The notes below the pieces were generated by a model. The model searched no databases. It saw only the letters and a program-made list of their open reading frames with translations, and was not told the origin of the DNA. 64,000 nt of DNA from Vulcanimicrobiota bacterium (GTDB lineage Bacteria > Vulcanimicrobiota > Vulcanimicrobiia > Vulcanimicrobiales > Vulcanimicrobiaceae): assembly GCA_003140215.1 (NCBI GenBank), contig PLJL01000001.1:1006777-1070776 (forward strand). The letters are read 5' to 3'. The position numbers were made by a program, and so were the translations under genes. Each line of letters opens with the position of its first letter. The stretch's first letter is position 1. Of this stretch, positions 23,864 to 31,699 are shown piece by piece.

Positions 23864-25357
23864 ATGACGGGCTCCATGCTCGAGTCGCTCGACGCCCACG
23901 CTGCCGAAAGACCCATGGCGCTCGCCCTCGACGATTTTTCGTATGCAGCGCTGCGTGACGCGTCGCTGCGCGTCGCAGCTAAGCTGCGCGAAAAAGGGCT
24001 GCGCCCCGGCGACCGGCTCGCGATCTATGCCGAGAACCGGCCCGGTTTCATCTACGCGTACCTGGGCGGCTTGCGCGCCGGCGCGATCGTCGTGACCGTC
24101 AACGTGCTGTACCGCACCTCCGACCTCGAACACATCCTGAGCGACGCGACGCCATCGGTGGTGTGCGTCTCCGCGCAGAGCGCGCAGTACGTGTCGCCGC
24201 AGGACGGGCGCACGGTTCTCGACCTCGCCGACATCGAAGCGTGGGCGCACGACGCGTCGATCGTACCGCCAGCCGATCCGCCCGCGATCGACGCCGGTGA
24301 CGGCGCGATCCTGATCTACACCAGCGGCACGACCGGCCGCAGCAAGGGCGCGCTGCTCACCCACGGTAACCTGGCCGCGATCGCGAGCGCGCTGGTCGAA
24401 GCGTGGCACTGGACCGCGAGCGACACGCTGCTGCTGACGCTCCCACTCTTCCACGTACACGGGCTCGGCGCGGGGTTGAATGGCACGCTCGTCGCCGGCG
24501 CGCGCGTGCTGCTGCGCGAGCGCTTCGACGCGCCTTCGGTCGTCGCGGCGCTGGCGACCGGTGAGGCGACGATGTTCTTCGGGGTGCCCACGATGTACGT
24601 GCGCATCCTCGAGCAGGCCCGCGACGGCGTGCGCTTCGACGGTGTGCGGCTGTTCGTCTCGGGTTCGGCCGCGCTGCCGGCGAGCGTGCACGAGGAGTTC
24701 GGCCGGCGCTTCGGCGTCTCGATCCTCGAACGCTACGGCTCGACCGAGTTCGGTTTTGCGCTGAGCAATCGCTACGACGCTCCGCGTCACGCCGGAACGG
24801 TCGGGTTTCCGCTCCCGCACGTCGAGGTGCGGCTCGCCGATCCGGTCACGAACCAAGACATCGCGCCGGGCATGGCGGGCGAGATCCTCGTCCATGGGCC
24901 CAACGTGTTCGAAGGCTATTGGCGCAACGACGCCGCGACCGCGGCGGCGTTCGCGCACGACGCGCAAGGCCGGCGCTGGTACAAGAGCGGCGACCTCGCG
25001 ACGTTCGATCCGCAGCGCGGTTACGTCATCAACGGCCGCCTCAAAGAGCTGGTGATCAGCGGCGGCTTCAACATCTACCCGATCGAGGTCGAGGACGAGC
25101 TGCTGCGTATCCCGGGGATTCGCGCGGCGGCGGTGGTCGGACAGCCGGACGCCGCGCGCGGCGAGATCCCCGTCGCGTTCGTCGAGACCGACGAGCAGTT
25201 CGACGCGGAACAGGCGCTCGACACGCTGCGCGAACGGCTGGCGAGCTTCAAGGTCCCCAAGCACCTCTACCCGATCGACGCGCTTCCCCGCAACGCGATG
25301 GGCAAAGTAGAAAAACCGCGGCTGCGCGAGTTGCTTGCAGCGCGGCAGCAGAGGTGA
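23864..25357 (+). CDS. AMP-forming acyl-CoA synthetase (malonyl-CoA synthetase-like)
   Basis: The product is a 497-residue ANL-superfamily ligase that activates a carboxylic acid with ATP and joins it to CoA. Motifs are the P-loop IYTSGTTGRSKGALLTHGN, the A5 motif ERYGSTEFG, YKSGDLATF, the hinge region GRLKELVISGG, and the catalytic lysine in NAMGKVEKP. The short N-terminus and LPLFHVHGLG resemble malonyl-CoA synthetase (MatB), but the substrate is uncertain. ATG 23864 is preferred over the GTG just before it. The stop overlaps the next gene (GTGA). Confidence 0.85.
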   Translation: MTGSMLESLDAHAAERPMALALDDFSYAALRDASLRVAAKLREKGLRPGDRLAIYAENRPGFIYAYLGGLRAGAIVVTVNVLYRTSDLEHILSDATPSVVCVSAQSAQYVSPQDGRTVLDLADIEAWAHDASIVPPADPPAIDAGDGAILIYTSGTTGRSKGALLTHGNLAAIASALVEAWHWTASDTLLLTLPLFHVHGLGAGLNGTLVAGARVLLRERFDAPSVVAALATGEATMFFGVPTMYVRILEQARDGVRFDGVRLFVSGSAALPASVHEEFGRRFGVSILERYGSTEFGFALSNRYDAPRHAGTVGFPLPHVEVRLADPVTNQDIAPGMAGEILVHGPNVFEGYWRNDAATAAAFAHDAQGRRWYKSGDLATFDPQRGYVINGRLKELVISGGFNIYPIEVEDELLRIPGIRAAAVVGQPDAARGEIPVAFVETDEQFDAEQALDTLRERLASFKVPKHLYPIDALPRNAMGKVEKPRLRELLAARQQR

Positions 25358-25806
25358 GACCGGCGACCAGCACGCGGTGGGCATGCCTGCTCGGCGCGCT
25401 GCTCGTTCTGTCCGGCTGTCGTGAATTGCGCGTCCAGGCGCTGCAGCGCGGAACGACGACGGTGCTAGGCAGCGGCAAAGAGCTCGTCGTCGTGCGTGAT
25501 ACCGCAACGCTCGACCGGCTCGGCATCAAGGCACCCGTCCACTTCCGCAACGAGTTCGCCGTCGTGCTGTTGCTCGGCCCGCACACGCAGACCGGCTACC
25601 GCCAGATTCAGGAGCATCTCAGCCCCACGCTGGACCGAACGCACATCGTGCTCTTCGAAGAGCAACCCCTCGACGGCGGCCAGCCGACGCGGCCGTACCG
25701 CACCTACACGCTCTGGATCGCTCCGAACTCCCTCTACCGGCGCGGCTATCCCGTGCGGGTCGTCACACCCTCGAACCAACCGATCATGGAAACCACGCTG
25801 CCCTGA
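25354..25806 (+). CDS. Lipoprotein of unknown function
   Basis: The product has 150 residues from a GTG overlapping the ligase stop. The lipobox is LLVLSGC, giving a mature lipid-anchored protein of about 130 residues. It contains LGSGKELVVVRDTATLDRLG and a beta-rich body (FAVVLLLGPHTQTGYR, YRTYTLWIAPN). The arrangement resembles the protease-complex/PrcB-like domain, but I am not certain. It is coupled to the ligase gene only by transcription, since the functions do not obviously match. Confidence 0.6.
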   Translation: MRPATSTRWACLLGALLVLSGCRELRVQALQRGTTTVLGSGKELVVVRDTATLDRLGIKAPVHFRNEFAVVLLLGPHTQTGYRQIQEHLSPTLDRTHIVLFEEQPLDGGQPTRPYRTYTLWIAPNSLYRRGYPVRVVTPSNQPIMETTLP

Positions 25807-25908
25807 GGCGCGTCGGTCCAACAAGACCATTGTGCTATGCCCTTGACGCCATCGCGGGTTTCATGCCATAAGACGTTGTGGTGTAGGCGATGAAAGAGAG
25901 TCGTTGAG

Positions 25909-26037
25909 ATGCGCACGCGACCGTGGCGCGAGATTCGCCGACCGCTTTCACCCGAACGGGAAGCGCGGATTCAGGCCGACATCGAGGTTGAGATTGCCCG
26001 AGTCCGGGCAACGCTCGGCGTTCAAAGGCCGAGGTAG
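25909..26037 (+). CDS. Short HigA-like antitoxin N-terminus, probable remnant
   Basis: The product has 42 residues: it reads RPWREIRRPLSPEREARIQA, then DIEVEIARV, and ends QRPR. This matches the N-terminal lead-in of XRE-type (HigA-like) antitoxins, where the same sentence of residues precedes the helix-turn-helix. Here the helix-turn-helix is missing and the frame ends at 26037, inside the end of the convergent livF gene. It is probably a truncated antitoxin gene, with no toxin visible upstream. ATG 25909 is the natural start. Confidence 0.4.
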   Translation: MRTRPWREIRRPLSPEREARIQADIEVEIARVRATLGVQRPR

Positions 26038-26726
26038 GCTTTGCGGATCTCGTCGCTGCCGAGCAGCTCCTCGCGCGTGCCGCTGCTGACGACTCGGCCC
26101 GTCTCGACGACGTAGCCGCGCGTTGCGATTTCGAGTGCTTGGCGCACGTTCTGCTCGACCAGCAGCACGGTCGTCCCTTCGGCGTTGATGCGGCGCACCG
26201 TCTCGAACATCTCGGCGACGACGATCGGCGCGAGCCCGAGCGACGGCTCGTCGAGCATTAGGATCGACGGCTTGCTCATCAGCCCGCGGCCGATTGCGAC
26301 CATCTGCTGCTCGCCGCCCGACAGCGTCCCGGCGATCTGCCGCCGGCGGTCCGCGACGCGCGGGAACATCGCGTAGACGTAGTCGAGCGCGCTGCTAGCG
26401 CCGGCGCGGGCGCGGCGTGGGTACGCTCCCAGCCGCAGGTTGTCCTCGACGCTCATGTCGGGCCACAGCCGCCGGCCTTCGGGTACGTGCGCGACGCCCA
26501 GCTCGACGACGTGCGCCGACGGCGAGCGGTCGATGCGCTCGCCCTCGAGGACGATCGTGCCGGCGCGTACCGGCACGGTGCGCGAGATCGCACGCAGCAG
26601 CGTCGTCTTGCCGGCACCGTTGGCGCCGAGCAGCGCGACGATCTCGCCGCGCTCGACGCGCAGCGACACGTCCCACAACACCTGCACGTCGCCGTACGCG
26701 ACGGCCAGCTCGGTCACCTCAAGCAT
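26022..26726 (-). CDS. livF: Branched-chain amino acid ABC transporter ATPase LivF
   Basis: The product is a 234-residue ABC ATPase. It has Walker A GANGAGKTTLL, signature LSGGEQQM, Walker B ILMLDEPSLGL and the H-loop region VLLVEQNV. The sequence VRRINAEGTTVLLVEQN and the short C-terminus are typical of LivF. It powers uptake of leucine, isoleucine, valine or related amides, with LivG, LivH, LivM and a periplasmic binding protein. Its start lies inside livG (8-nt overlap), as the last gene of the operon. Confidence 0.9.
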   Translation of the reverse strand: MLEVTELAVAYGDVQVLWDVSLRVERGEIVALLGANGAGKTTLLRAISRTVPVRAGTIVLEGERIDRSPSAHVVELGVAHVPEGRRLWPDMSVEDNLRLGAYPRRARAGASSALDYVYAMFPRVADRRRQIAGTLSGGEQQMVAIGRGLMSKPSILMLDEPSLGLAPIVVAEMFETVRRINAEGTTVLLVEQNVRQALEIATRGYVVETGRVVSSGTREELLGSDEIRKAYLGL

Positions 26727-27459
26727 GCGCAGACGTGCCCAGGTACGCGCTCACCACGCGTTCGTCGGTGAGCACGGTTTGCGGGTCGCCTTCGACGATC
26801 TTGCGCCCTTCGACCAGCACGACGATGCGCGAGCACAGGCCGCGCACGGCGCGCAGGTTGTGCTCGACCATGACGATTGTCGTCCCGCGCTCGCGAATCG
26901 CGCGCACGAGGTCGAGCGTGCGGTCCGTCTCGGTCGGGTTGAGCCCGGCCAGCACCTCGTCGAGCAGCAGCACCTCCGGCCGCGTCGCCAGGGCACGCGC
27001 GATCTCGAGCCGCTTCTGGCCGCCCAGCGTCAGCGCCCGCGCCGGCGTGGCGGCACGATCGGCCAAATCGCAAACTGCCAGCGCCTCCATCGCGGTCGCT
27101 CGCGCCCGGGCACGCCCACGCGGCCGCGGGCGATGGCCGAAGAACGCACCGATCATCACGTTGTCGACGACGCTCATCTCGCGGAACGGCCGTACGATCT
27201 GATGGGTGACCGCGATCCCGGCGACGCAGACGTCGTGCGCGGATCGCCCGGTGATCGCGCGGCCGGCGAACCTGACGCTCCCCGCCGTCGGGTGCATGAC
27301 GCCGGCGATGAGCCGGAACAACGTCGACTTCCCGGCGCCGTTGGGCCCGATCAAGCCGAGGATCTCGCCGCGCTCGACCGCGATGTCGACGGCGTTCACC
27401 GCGACCAGGCCGCCGAAGCGTTTGGTCAGCCCGCGGCCTTCGAGGAGCGGGTCAGGCAT
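26719..27459 (-). CDS. livG: Branched-chain amino acid ABC transporter ATPase LivG
   Basis: The product is a 246-residue ABC ATPase with Walker A GPNGAGKSTLF, signature region LTLGGQKRLEIARAL and Walker B VLLLDEVLAGL. The GVxxxH-like AVTHQIVRPF and the length match LivG. The signature is LTLGGQ rather than LSGGQ, which is common in LivG. It pairs with LivF. The ATG at 27459 overlaps the livM stop. Confidence 0.9.
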   Translation of the reverse strand: MPDPLLEGRGLTKRFGGLVAVNAVDIAVERGEILGLIGPNGAGKSTLFRLIAGVMHPTAGSVRFAGRAITGRSAHDVCVAGIAVTHQIVRPFREMSVVDNVMIGAFFGHRPRPRGRARARATAMEALAVCDLADRAATPARALTLGGQKRLEIARALATRPEVLLLDEVLAGLNPTETDRTLDLVRAIRERGTTIVMVEHNLRAVRGLCSRIVVLVEGRKIVEGDPQTVLTDERVVSAYLGTSAHA

Positions 27460-28393
27460 CGGCGCCGGCGGGCGGACGCGCGCGCCGCATCCCGCGCACG
27501 CGATCGGCGATGCCGAGAATGCCGCGCGGCTCGAAGACGACGATCGCGATGAGCAGCACGCCGAAGGCGAGCAGATCGACGTTCGCCAGCGTCGCGGCGA
27601 ACTGCTCGCGGATGAACGTGTAGACGACCGCGCCGATCAGCGGTCCGGTGACGGTGCCGAGCCCACCGATGATCGGCATGATGACCAGCGAGATCGAGGT
27701 CGAGAAACCGAACACCGAGTCGGGGCTGATGAACAGATAGTGCAGCGCGTAGACGCTCCCGGCGACGCCCAGGATGCAAGCCGAGAGGAACAGCGCCTGC
27801 GTTTTGGTCACCGTCGTCGCGACGCCGAGCGTCTCGGCGGCGTCGGTATCCTGACGCACCGCGGCCAGCGCGTAGCCGAAGCGCGAGGAGCGAATCCAGG
27901 CCGCCAACCCGACCGCGGCGACGAGCAGCGCGAGCGCGGCAAAGTACTGCTGCACCAGCGGCGGCGCACCGGCCAGCGTCAGCCCCGACGCGCCGCCGGT
28001 GAGCGACGTCCAGTTGAGCGCGATCAGCCGCGTCGCCTCGCCGATCCCGATCGTCGCGATCGAGAAGTACGGACCGCGCAGGCGAAACGCGGGGATGCCG
28101 ATCACCAGCGAGTACAGACCCGCAAGCAGGGCGGAGACCGGCACCGCGACCCACAACGACACGCCGTTCGCGATCATGATCGTCGTCGCGTACGCGCCGA
28201 TGCCCAGGAACGCCGCGTGGCCGAACGAGACCTGTCCGGCGAAGCCGCCCAGCAGGTTCCACGCGGTCGCCATCGCGCCGTACAGGAAGATCAAGAACAG
28301 CACCTCGATCGCGTACTCGGATCGCGGCGCGACGAACGGCACCGCGCTCAGGGCCACGATCGCGACGACCGCGTAGGCGACCGGCTTACCCAC
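27452..28393 (-). CDS. livM: Branched-chain amino acid ABC transporter permease LivM
   Basis: The product is a 313-residue polytopic membrane protein of the LivM family. The conserved block GGFAGQVSFGHAAFLGIGAY, plus LALLVAAVGLAAWIRSSRFG and the cytoplasmic loop with AAETLGVATTVTK, mark the family. The GTG at 28393 overlaps the livH stop by 8 nt. It forms the transmembrane channel with LivH. Confidence 0.9.
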   Translation of the reverse strand: MGKPVAYAVVAIVALSAVPFVAPRSEYAIEVLFLIFLYGAMATAWNLLGGFAGQVSFGHAAFLGIGAYATTIMIANGVSLWVAVPVSALLAGLYSLVIGIPAFRLRGPYFSIATIGIGEATRLIALNWTSLTGGASGLTLAGAPPLVQQYFAALALLVAAVGLAAWIRSSRFGYALAAVRQDTDAAETLGVATTVTKTQALFLSACILGVAGSVYALHYLFISPDSVFGFSTSISLVIMPIIGGLGTVTGPLIGAVVYTFIREQFAATLANVDLLAFGVLLIAIVVFEPRGILGIADRVRGMRRARPPAGADA

Positions 28394-29225
28394 GCCGCAA
28401 CGCCCGCACCGTGCCCACGATCCCGCGCGGTAGCGCGATCAGCACCACGACCAAGACGACGAACGAGATCAGATTCTGCAACGATGCCGGCATGTAGCGC
28501 ACGCCGAAGGCTTCGGCGAGCGCGAGCGCGAGCGACCCGAACGCAACGCCGACGATCGAGTCGAGCCCGCCCAGCACGACGATGCAGAACGACTTGAGCG
28601 AGAGCGCGCGGCCGAAGTCCGGCGTGAACGAGAACAGCAGGGAGAGCAGCGAGCCGCCGAAGCCCGCCAGCGCGATCCCGATCCCGAACGCGATCCCCAT
28701 CACCCGGTCGACGTCGACGCCGACGAGCCGCGCGGCGTCGCGGTCCTGCGCCGTCGCGCGGATCGCGCGCCCCAGATAGGTGCGGGTGAGGAAGAGCTGC
28801 AGCGCGATCAAGACCAGCGCGCCCATCGCGAAGACGTAGAGGCGCGGCACGGCGAGCTGCAAGCCGCCGGCGTTGACCGTCGCCTCGACGAACGGGGTTT
28901 CGATCGAGCGCGTGTCGCCGGTCCAGATCACGTACGCCAGGTTTTGCAGCACCAGCCAGACGCCGAACAGCAAGAGCAGCGAGATGATCGGCTCGGCGCT
29001 CAGCACGCGCCGTACCAGCGTCCGCTCGAGCGCCCAGCCGAACAGGAAGAAGGCCGGGACGATCAACAGCGGCGCCAGCAGCGGATGGATGTGATAGGAC
29101 GTGAAGAGCCACCACGTCACGTACGCGCCGAGCATCAGAAACCCGGCGTTGGCGAGGTTGATGATCTTGAGCACGCCGTAGATGAGCGCGAGGCCGTACG
29201 ACATCGCCGCGTACAGCCCCGCCAC
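28386..29225 (-). CDS. livH: Branched-chain amino acid ABC transporter permease LivH
   Basis: The product is a polytopic permease of at least 279 residues with GLALIYGVLKIINLANAGF and RAIRATAQDRDAARLVGVDV, typical of LivH. The GTG at 29225 leaves the first transmembrane helix shortened. In-frame sequence upstream (LDTLSTLISALL) continues the helix, but it has no ATG, GTG or TTG back to the end of the binding-protein gene, only CTG. It starts 40 bp after the substrate-binding protein gene. Confidence 0.85.
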   Translation of the reverse strand: MAGLYAAMSYGLALIYGVLKIINLANAGFLMLGAYVTWWLFTSYHIHPLLAPLLIVPAFFLFGWALERTLVRRVLSAEPIISLLLLFGVWLVLQNLAYVIWTGDTRSIETPFVEATVNAGGLQLAVPRLYVFAMGALVLIALQLFLTRTYLGRAIRATAQDRDAARLVGVDVDRVMGIAFGIGIALAGFGGSLLSLLFSFTPDFGRALSLKSFCIVVLGGLDSIVGVAFGSLALALAEAFGVRYMPASLQNLISFVVLVVVLIALPRGIVGTVRALRRG

Positions 29226-29265
29226 CAGCAGCGCCGAGATCAGGGTGGAGAGGGTGTCCAGGCCG

Positions 29266-30510
29266 CTACGATCCCGGGACCGGCAGTACCGCCTCGCCGG
29301 TCTTCTCGGCGTGCGGGTAGACGATCACCGTCTTCCCGTCGGGGAGGTTCTCGGTGACGACGAACGGTGCGTTGATCTGTCCGTCCGCCTCGAACCGGAT
29401 GTGGCCGCCGGGGAGCACCGTGTCGCGAATGTCGATGTGGCGCAGCGTCTCGACGACTTTGGCCTTGTCGACCGAACCGGTCTCCGTCATCGCGATGTAG
29501 AGCGTGCGCGCCGTCTCGTAGGGCAGCGCCGCGTACCACTCCGCGTTGAGCTTCGGATACGCCTTGGCCCACTTCTCGTCGAACGCTTTGACCGCCGCAT
29601 TCGGAATCGCTTGGTTCCACCACGCCGCCGCGACGATGTAGTCGGCGCTCTTGCCGAGCGCGTCGCGCGCCGACTTCTCGGGGCCGCGGGCACCATAGGT
29701 CAGGTAGGCGTGGTGCAGCCCGACCTGCGCGTACTGGCGCTGCATCGTGATGTAGTCGTCCAGATGCGCGTCGGACATGAACGCGTTGGCGTTGATGGCC
29801 TTGACCTTTTGCAGCAACGGCGTGAAGTCTTTACCGTGGAGGTCGAACGCCTCGGACATCACGATCTGGAAGTTCTGCGGCTTCTGCTTTGCGCGCGCCG
29901 TCAGCCCTTTCGCGAAGTCCTGGCCGTGCGAGGTGTTCTCGTACACCACCGCCATCTTGAGCGGCTTGGGCAGCTTCTTCTGCGCTTGCATCTCCTCGAT
30001 GAAGTCGCATTCGGTATAGGCCAGGTTCTCGATCGACGCCAGCAGGCTGAAGATCGTCTTGAAGCCGCGCTTGTAGATCGCCGACGCCGCCCCGCCGCCG
30101 CCGACGTAGGGGATGCCGTGTTGATTCGGCACCACGGTCTGCGCCTGAACCAGATCGGTCGAGTAGCCGCCGAGCATCGCGTCGACGTGGTCCTGGAGCG
30201 CGAGCCGCTCGTAGAGGTTGCGCGAGGTCGCCGGATCGGTCTTGTCGTCGTAGATGATCAGCTTGACGGGGATCTTGCGGCCGTACTGACGCAGTTGCAG
30301 CCCGCCGTGGTCGTTGATCTCCTTGGTCGCCAGCTCGTACGCCGCTTTATAGAAGGTCCCGACGCGGCTCTCCTCACCGGTCAACGGCAGGACGGCGCCT
30401 ACGACGACCTCCGAGGGCCCGTTATCGGCGCGGCTAGCCACCGGCGTCGACGAGACAACCGTGCCGGCGGCGAGCGCCGCGGCGGCAAAAGCAAGGAAGG
30501 AACGCCGCAT
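29266..30510 (-). CDS. Branched-chain amino acid-type ABC substrate-binding protein
   Basis: The product is a 414-residue periplasmic binding protein of the LivJ/LivK (type I) fold with a signal peptide (MRRSFLAFAAAALAAGTVVS). Visible blocks are VGAVLPLTGEESRVG, IKLIIYDDKTDPATS-like segments, DAMLGGYSTD and EWYAALPYETARTLY. It captures an amino acid or amide for the LivHMGF channel and is the first gene of the operon. The specificity is not predictable. It diverges from the YhaO-like gene, leaving 81 bp for both promoters. Confidence 0.85.
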   Translation of the reverse strand: MRRSFLAFAAAALAAGTVVSSTPVASRADNGPSEVVVGAVLPLTGEESRVGTFYKAAYELATKEINDHGGLQLRQYGRKIPVKLIIYDDKTDPATSRNLYERLALQDHVDAMLGGYSTDLVQAQTVVPNQHGIPYVGGGGAASAIYKRGFKTIFSLLASIENLAYTECDFIEEMQAQKKLPKPLKMAVVYENTSHGQDFAKGLTARAKQKPQNFQIVMSEAFDLHGKDFTPLLQKVKAINANAFMSDAHLDDYITMQRQYAQVGLHHAYLTYGARGPEKSARDALGKSADYIVAAAWWNQAIPNAAVKAFDEKWAKAYPKLNAEWYAALPYETARTLYIAMTETGSVDKAKVVETLRHIDIRDTVLPGGHIRFEADGQINAPFVVTENLPDGKTVIVYPHAEKTGEAVLPVPGS

Positions 30511-30591
30511 ACTCGAGCCTCCGGCACGTTGGGGTTGTCGCGACGATACCCGGAGGCTGGATTTTCACCTGCCGCGTCGAACAAACGTGCG

Positions 30592-31689
30592 ATGGCAGCG
30601 CAGACGACGATCGTCCACTGCGCGGACGTACACTTGGAGACCGCGTTCACCGAGCTCCGCGGCGGCGCGCGCCGGCGGGCTGCGCTCGCCGATGCGTTCG
30701 TACGCGTGGTCGATCTGGCGCTCGAACGCAAGGCCGACGCGCTCACGATCGGCGGCGACCTCTACGAAGCCGATCGCGCAGGGCCACAAACGGCGCGTTT
30801 CGTGTTCGAGCAGCTGGCCCGTTTCGGCGGCCCGGTCTTCGTCGCGCCGGGCAACCACGACCCCTACTCGGCGCGGTCGCTCTACGCCCGCGACGACCGT
30901 CCGCCCAACGTGCGCGTGTTCGCCGAACCGCGATGGGCCGCGTACCGGCTCGCCGCCGACGTCACGCTCTACGGGTTCGGCCACGCCCCCGCCGACCCGG
31001 GGCGGCCGTTCGCGAATGCGCGCTTCGACCGGCCCGGAACGCGCATCGCGCTGGTGCACGGCAGCGACGAGGACCGTTGTCCGCCCGGGAAGCGCGCGAC
31101 GGCGCCGTTCACCCTGGCCGAGATCGTCGCTTCCGGAGCGACCTGCGCGCTGACGGGGCACTACCACGGCGGCACGGTCATCGCCGACGAGACCGGGCCG
31201 CGGCTCGCATATCCCGGCTCGCCCGAGCCGATCAAGTTCGGCGAGCGCGGCGCGCACGGCGCGCTGGTGATGACGGTCGAGCACGGTCGGGTCGCGCTCG
31301 AAAGCGTCGCGCTGGCGCGCACCCGGCTGGTCGACGTCGACGTCCCGCTCGACGACGCCGCTAGCGAGCACGCCGTCCTGGCGGCGCTCGAACGCGTGCT
31401 GACCCCGTTCGGCCGCGACGACTTCGTGCGGGTTCGGCTGCAGGGGACGGTGGCGCCAGGCACGCGCGTCGACCGCGACCTCATCGCCGACCGCTTCGGC
31501 TCGGGGCTCGGCGCGATCGAGGTGATCGACGACACCGTCGCCGCTGACTACGCCGCGATCGCGCGTGAGCCCAACGTGCGCGGCCGCGCGGTCGCCGATC
31601 TTCTGGCCCGCGCCGGCGCCGGCGATGCCGACGCGCGCGCCGCGTTGCGCTACGCCGTCGCCGCCTTCGCCGGCGACGTGCGCCCGTGA
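30592..31689 (+). CDS. Metallophosphoesterase, YhaO/SbcD (Mre11-like) nuclease subunit
   Basis: The product is a 365-residue Mre11-type phosphoesterase. Metal ligands are in HCADVHLE (DxH), GGDLYEAD, PGNHDPYS and GHYHGG (GHxH). The C-terminal 100 residues form the capping or partner-binding domain. It is followed 10 bp later by the YhaN-like ATPase, so together they form an Mre11/Rad50-like DNA-end processing complex. ATG 30592 lies 80 bp after the divergent transporter operon. Position and length match the Bacillus YhaO. Confidence 0.8.
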   Translation: MAAQTTIVHCADVHLETAFTELRGGARRRAALADAFVRVVDLALERKADALTIGGDLYEADRAGPQTARFVFEQLARFGGPVFVAPGNHDPYSARSLYARDDRPPNVRVFAEPRWAAYRLAADVTLYGFGHAPADPGRPFANARFDRPGTRIALVHGSDEDRCPPGKRATAPFTLAEIVASGATCALTGHYHGGTVIADETGPRLAYPGSPEPIKFGERGAHGALVMTVEHGRVALESVALARTRLVDVDVPLDDAASEHAVLAALERVLTPFGRDDFVRVRLQGTVAPGTRVDRDLIADRFGSGLGAIEVIDDTVAADYAAIAREPNVRGRAVADLLARAGAGDADARAALRYAVAAFAGDVRP

Positions 31690-31699
31690 GCTTCGCCGC

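Noticed and set aside
27206..28597. 463-residue plus-strand frame opposite the liv genes
   Set aside because: Arg, Asp, Gln-rich antisense composition; liv genes are clear.
29182..30591. Long plus-strand frame running into the YhaO-like gene
   Set aside because: It is antisense to the binding-protein gene; YhaO homology starts at the ATG at 30592.
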